DNA from: Sulfurimonas sp. hsl 1-7
Lineage (GTDB): Bacteria > Campylobacterota > Campylobacteria > Campylobacterales > Sulfurimonadaceae
Length of the DNA stretch: 64,000 nucleotides
Reading direction: 5' to 3'
NCBI RefSeq assembly: GCF_030577135.1
Contig: NZ_JAUIRR010000006.1
Span: 1-64,000, forward strand
In this document: positions 63,115 to 64,000 of the stretch, one piece after another
Position numbering within the stretch: the stretch's first letter is position 1
Layout of the letters: each line of letters starts with the position of its first letter
Position numbers and translations under genes: made by a program
The notes under the pieces: generated by a model
The model's database searches: none
What the model saw: only the letters and a program-made list of their open reading frames with translations
What the model was told of the DNA's origin: nothing

Positions 63115-63675
63115 ATGTCTAAAGTATTAGAGTACATAAAAACAAATGAGTTAGCATGGCAGCCATCATTTAACGGTGCGGTTGGAGATCTAGAAGGGTA
63201 CAGAGGTGCTTTAATAGTTGAAGAGGGGAAACAGCTTTCACCGGATAGAAAACTTCCGCCGAAGATTCAAGCAAAACAAGTGATCATGGTATGTGATGAT
63301 GAGAAGATGAAGTTTCTTACATGTGAGCTTGATAGTTTTAATGATTTTGCTCCTATGTATGATAAATATAAAGAGTTTTTTTCTCCTGAAGGTATATATG
63401 TACTTTACGTAACAGACTTAGACGGTAGCGGTACATTTGAGTATGAAGGCGTTACATTTACGGCGTATCCACTTGACGAGAGTTCTGTTTGGAACGAGAT
63501 CTTAGAGTTAGTTGACCTTGAAAAAGGTGATATGAAAAAACTAAGTGCTGAAGAGAAAATAGAGACACTTTACGACGAAGTTGTTGATAACGATACAACT
63601 GATGCACAAAAAACATACGATGCAATGTGTGAGCTGATAGGTGAGAGTTCTAAACAGCTTATGGGTGCAGTGTAA
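63115..63675 (+). CDS. Unknown cytoplasmic protein at the end of the island
   Basis: 186 residues, acidic, soluble: WQPSFNGAVGDLEGYRGALIVEEGKQLSPDRKLPPKIQAKQVIMVCDDEKMKFLTCEL, VLYVTDLDGSGTFEYEGVTFTAYPLD and a helical C-terminus (LSAEEKIETLYDEVV). No family recognised. AAAGGA precedes the ATG. The GG-N10-GT motif upstream and its place behind the SagB-type gene suggest nif-linked expression. Confidence 0.65.
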   Translation: MSKVLEYIKTNELAWQPSFNGAVGDLEGYRGALIVEEGKQLSPDRKLPPKIQAKQVIMVCDDEKMKFLTCELDSFNDFAPMYDKYKEFFSPEGIYVLYVTDLDGSGTFEYEGVTFTAYPLDESSVWNEILELVDLEKGDMKKLSAEEKIETLYDEVVDNDTTDAQKTYDAMCELIGESSKQLMGAV

Positions 63676-63682
63676 ACCAAAA

Positions 63683-63778
63683 CTACATTTTTGTCATAGA
63701 TCTAAGAGGTTCAGGGGTAAGCTTTTTATCTCCTGTAACTTCACAATTTCTAAAACAACATTCCTCTATTAATACCAC
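63683..63778 (-). CDS. Possible 31-residue Cys-rich small protein
   Basis: From a GTG at 63778 the minus strand reads VVLIEECCFRNCEVTGDKKL, then TPEPLRSMTKM and TAG. The composition (charged, three cysteines near the start) looks like protein rather than random AT-rich DNA. There is no good ribosome site and no ATG, and the frame is closed by a stop just upstream, so it is only a suggestion. It fills the gap between the last nif-linked gene and purH. Confidence 0.2.
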   Translation of the reverse strand: MVLIEECCFRNCEVTGDKKLTPEPLRSMTKM

Positions 63779-63839
63779 TTCATCAAATCATAATATAAGT
63801 TTCGCTAAAATTCCATTATATTTTTTTTCAAGGTAAGTT

Positions 63840-64000
63840 ATGAAAAGAGCATTAGTAAGTGTAAGCGATAAAACTGGCGTAGTTGATTTTTGTAAGTCAT
63901 TAGTAAAAAATGGTTACGAGATCATCTCAACAGGTGGTACTTTCAAACTTTTACAAGAGAGTGGTGTAAGTGCGATCGAGATCGATGAGATCACAAAATT
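63840..64000 (+). CDS. purH: Bifunctional purine biosynthesis protein PurH, start only (partial)
   Basis: The first 53 residues are [20 protein letters not shown], then [17 protein letters not shown], which is the IMP cyclohydrolase (MGS-like) domain of PurH (RALxSVSDKTGIVEF, STGGT). The frame runs off the end of the window. AAGGTAAG stands before the ATG. It marks the return to housekeeping genes. Confidence 0.93.
   Translation, partial: MKRALVSVSDKTGVVDFCKSLVKNGYEIISTGGTFKLLQESGVSAIEIDEITK

Overview
The window looks like the chromosome of a Campylobacterota (former epsilonproteobacterial) sulfur oxidiser, close to Sulfurimonas or a relative. The DNA is AT-rich. The housekeeping genes (pfkA, ald, clpP, purH), the many GGDEF proteins, the flavocytochrome-c sulfide dehydrogenase-like/Rieske pair and the GGAAC-type promoter motif all fit that group. 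This assignment is inference from gene style; no rRNA is present.

Almost the whole window is one large nitrogen-fixation (nif) island split into several transcription units. Left arm (1-9000): the end of an ammonium transporter, a classical PII gene, a divergent PII-like gene, two small secreted proteins, pfkA, then nifN and a long operon nifX - DUF269 - flavodoxin - second PII-like copy - nifW - nifZ - two 2Fe-2S ferredoxins - rpoN. Middle-left (8900-22700): ald, a diguanylate cyclase, and a divergent pair: nifE-nifO-like leftward, and rightward a NifX-family gene, cowN, a Sel1/NifU-C fusion, another NifX, a flavodiiron protein, a short NifQ-like protein, nifS, nifU and clpP. A J-domain protein, a second diguanylate cyclase and an RMD1-like membrane protein follow. 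Centre (22900-36300): nifH - orf118 - nifD - nifK with strong hairpins between genes, then a di-Mop protein, a tiny membrane protein, an aldo/keto reductase, an FAD flavoprotein, nifT, nifA, and an operon of a peroxiredoxin-fold protein without the peroxidatic Cys, a SIR2-like protein, a ClpX and a small unknown. Centre-right (36300-48600): tRNA-Gly, a leftward nifV operon (nifV, double GNAT, DUF683, BFD-type ferredoxin, LRR protein), the rightward sulfide-dehydrogenase/Rieske/NDH-like genes, and leftward nifB, a diguanylate cyclase, a His-rich NifX-like protein and two tandem 2[4Fe-4S] ferredoxins. Right arm (48600-64000): two separate MoxR-type AAA+ ATPase plus VWA-protein cassettes, a multi-PAS/GAF/HD-GYP protein, a MarR-YceI-pirin operon, a SagB-type double nitroreductase and the start of purH.

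Together the genes give FeMo-cofactor assembly (B, E, N, V, Q-like, X family), Fe-S supply (S, U), electron delivery (flavodoxin, several ferredoxins), protein maturation and protection (W, Z, T, CowN, flavodiiron protein, ClpX), and regulation (NifA, a linked RpoN, PII proteins). A recurring promoter-like motif, GG-N10-GT or GG-N10-GA with a frequent GGAAC start and TGTAT end, precedes nifN, nifX, nifE, the 13.4-kb operon, nifH, nifV, nifB, the ferredoxin pair, both AAA+/VWA cassettes and the last genes of the island. It resembles a sigma-54 -24/-12 element with GT or GA in place of GC at -12, and suggests that the uncharacterised AAA+/VWA, SagB-like and hypothetical genes belong to the nif regulon. 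The most interesting candidates for an undescribed system are the duplicated AAA+/VWA cassettes, orf118 between nifH and nifD, and the SIR2-like/Prx-like/ClpX operon behind nifA.

No CRISPR array, insertion sequence, rRNA or prophage was seen. No stretch longer than 300 bases lacks a gene; the longest, 22680-22976, is the nifH leader.
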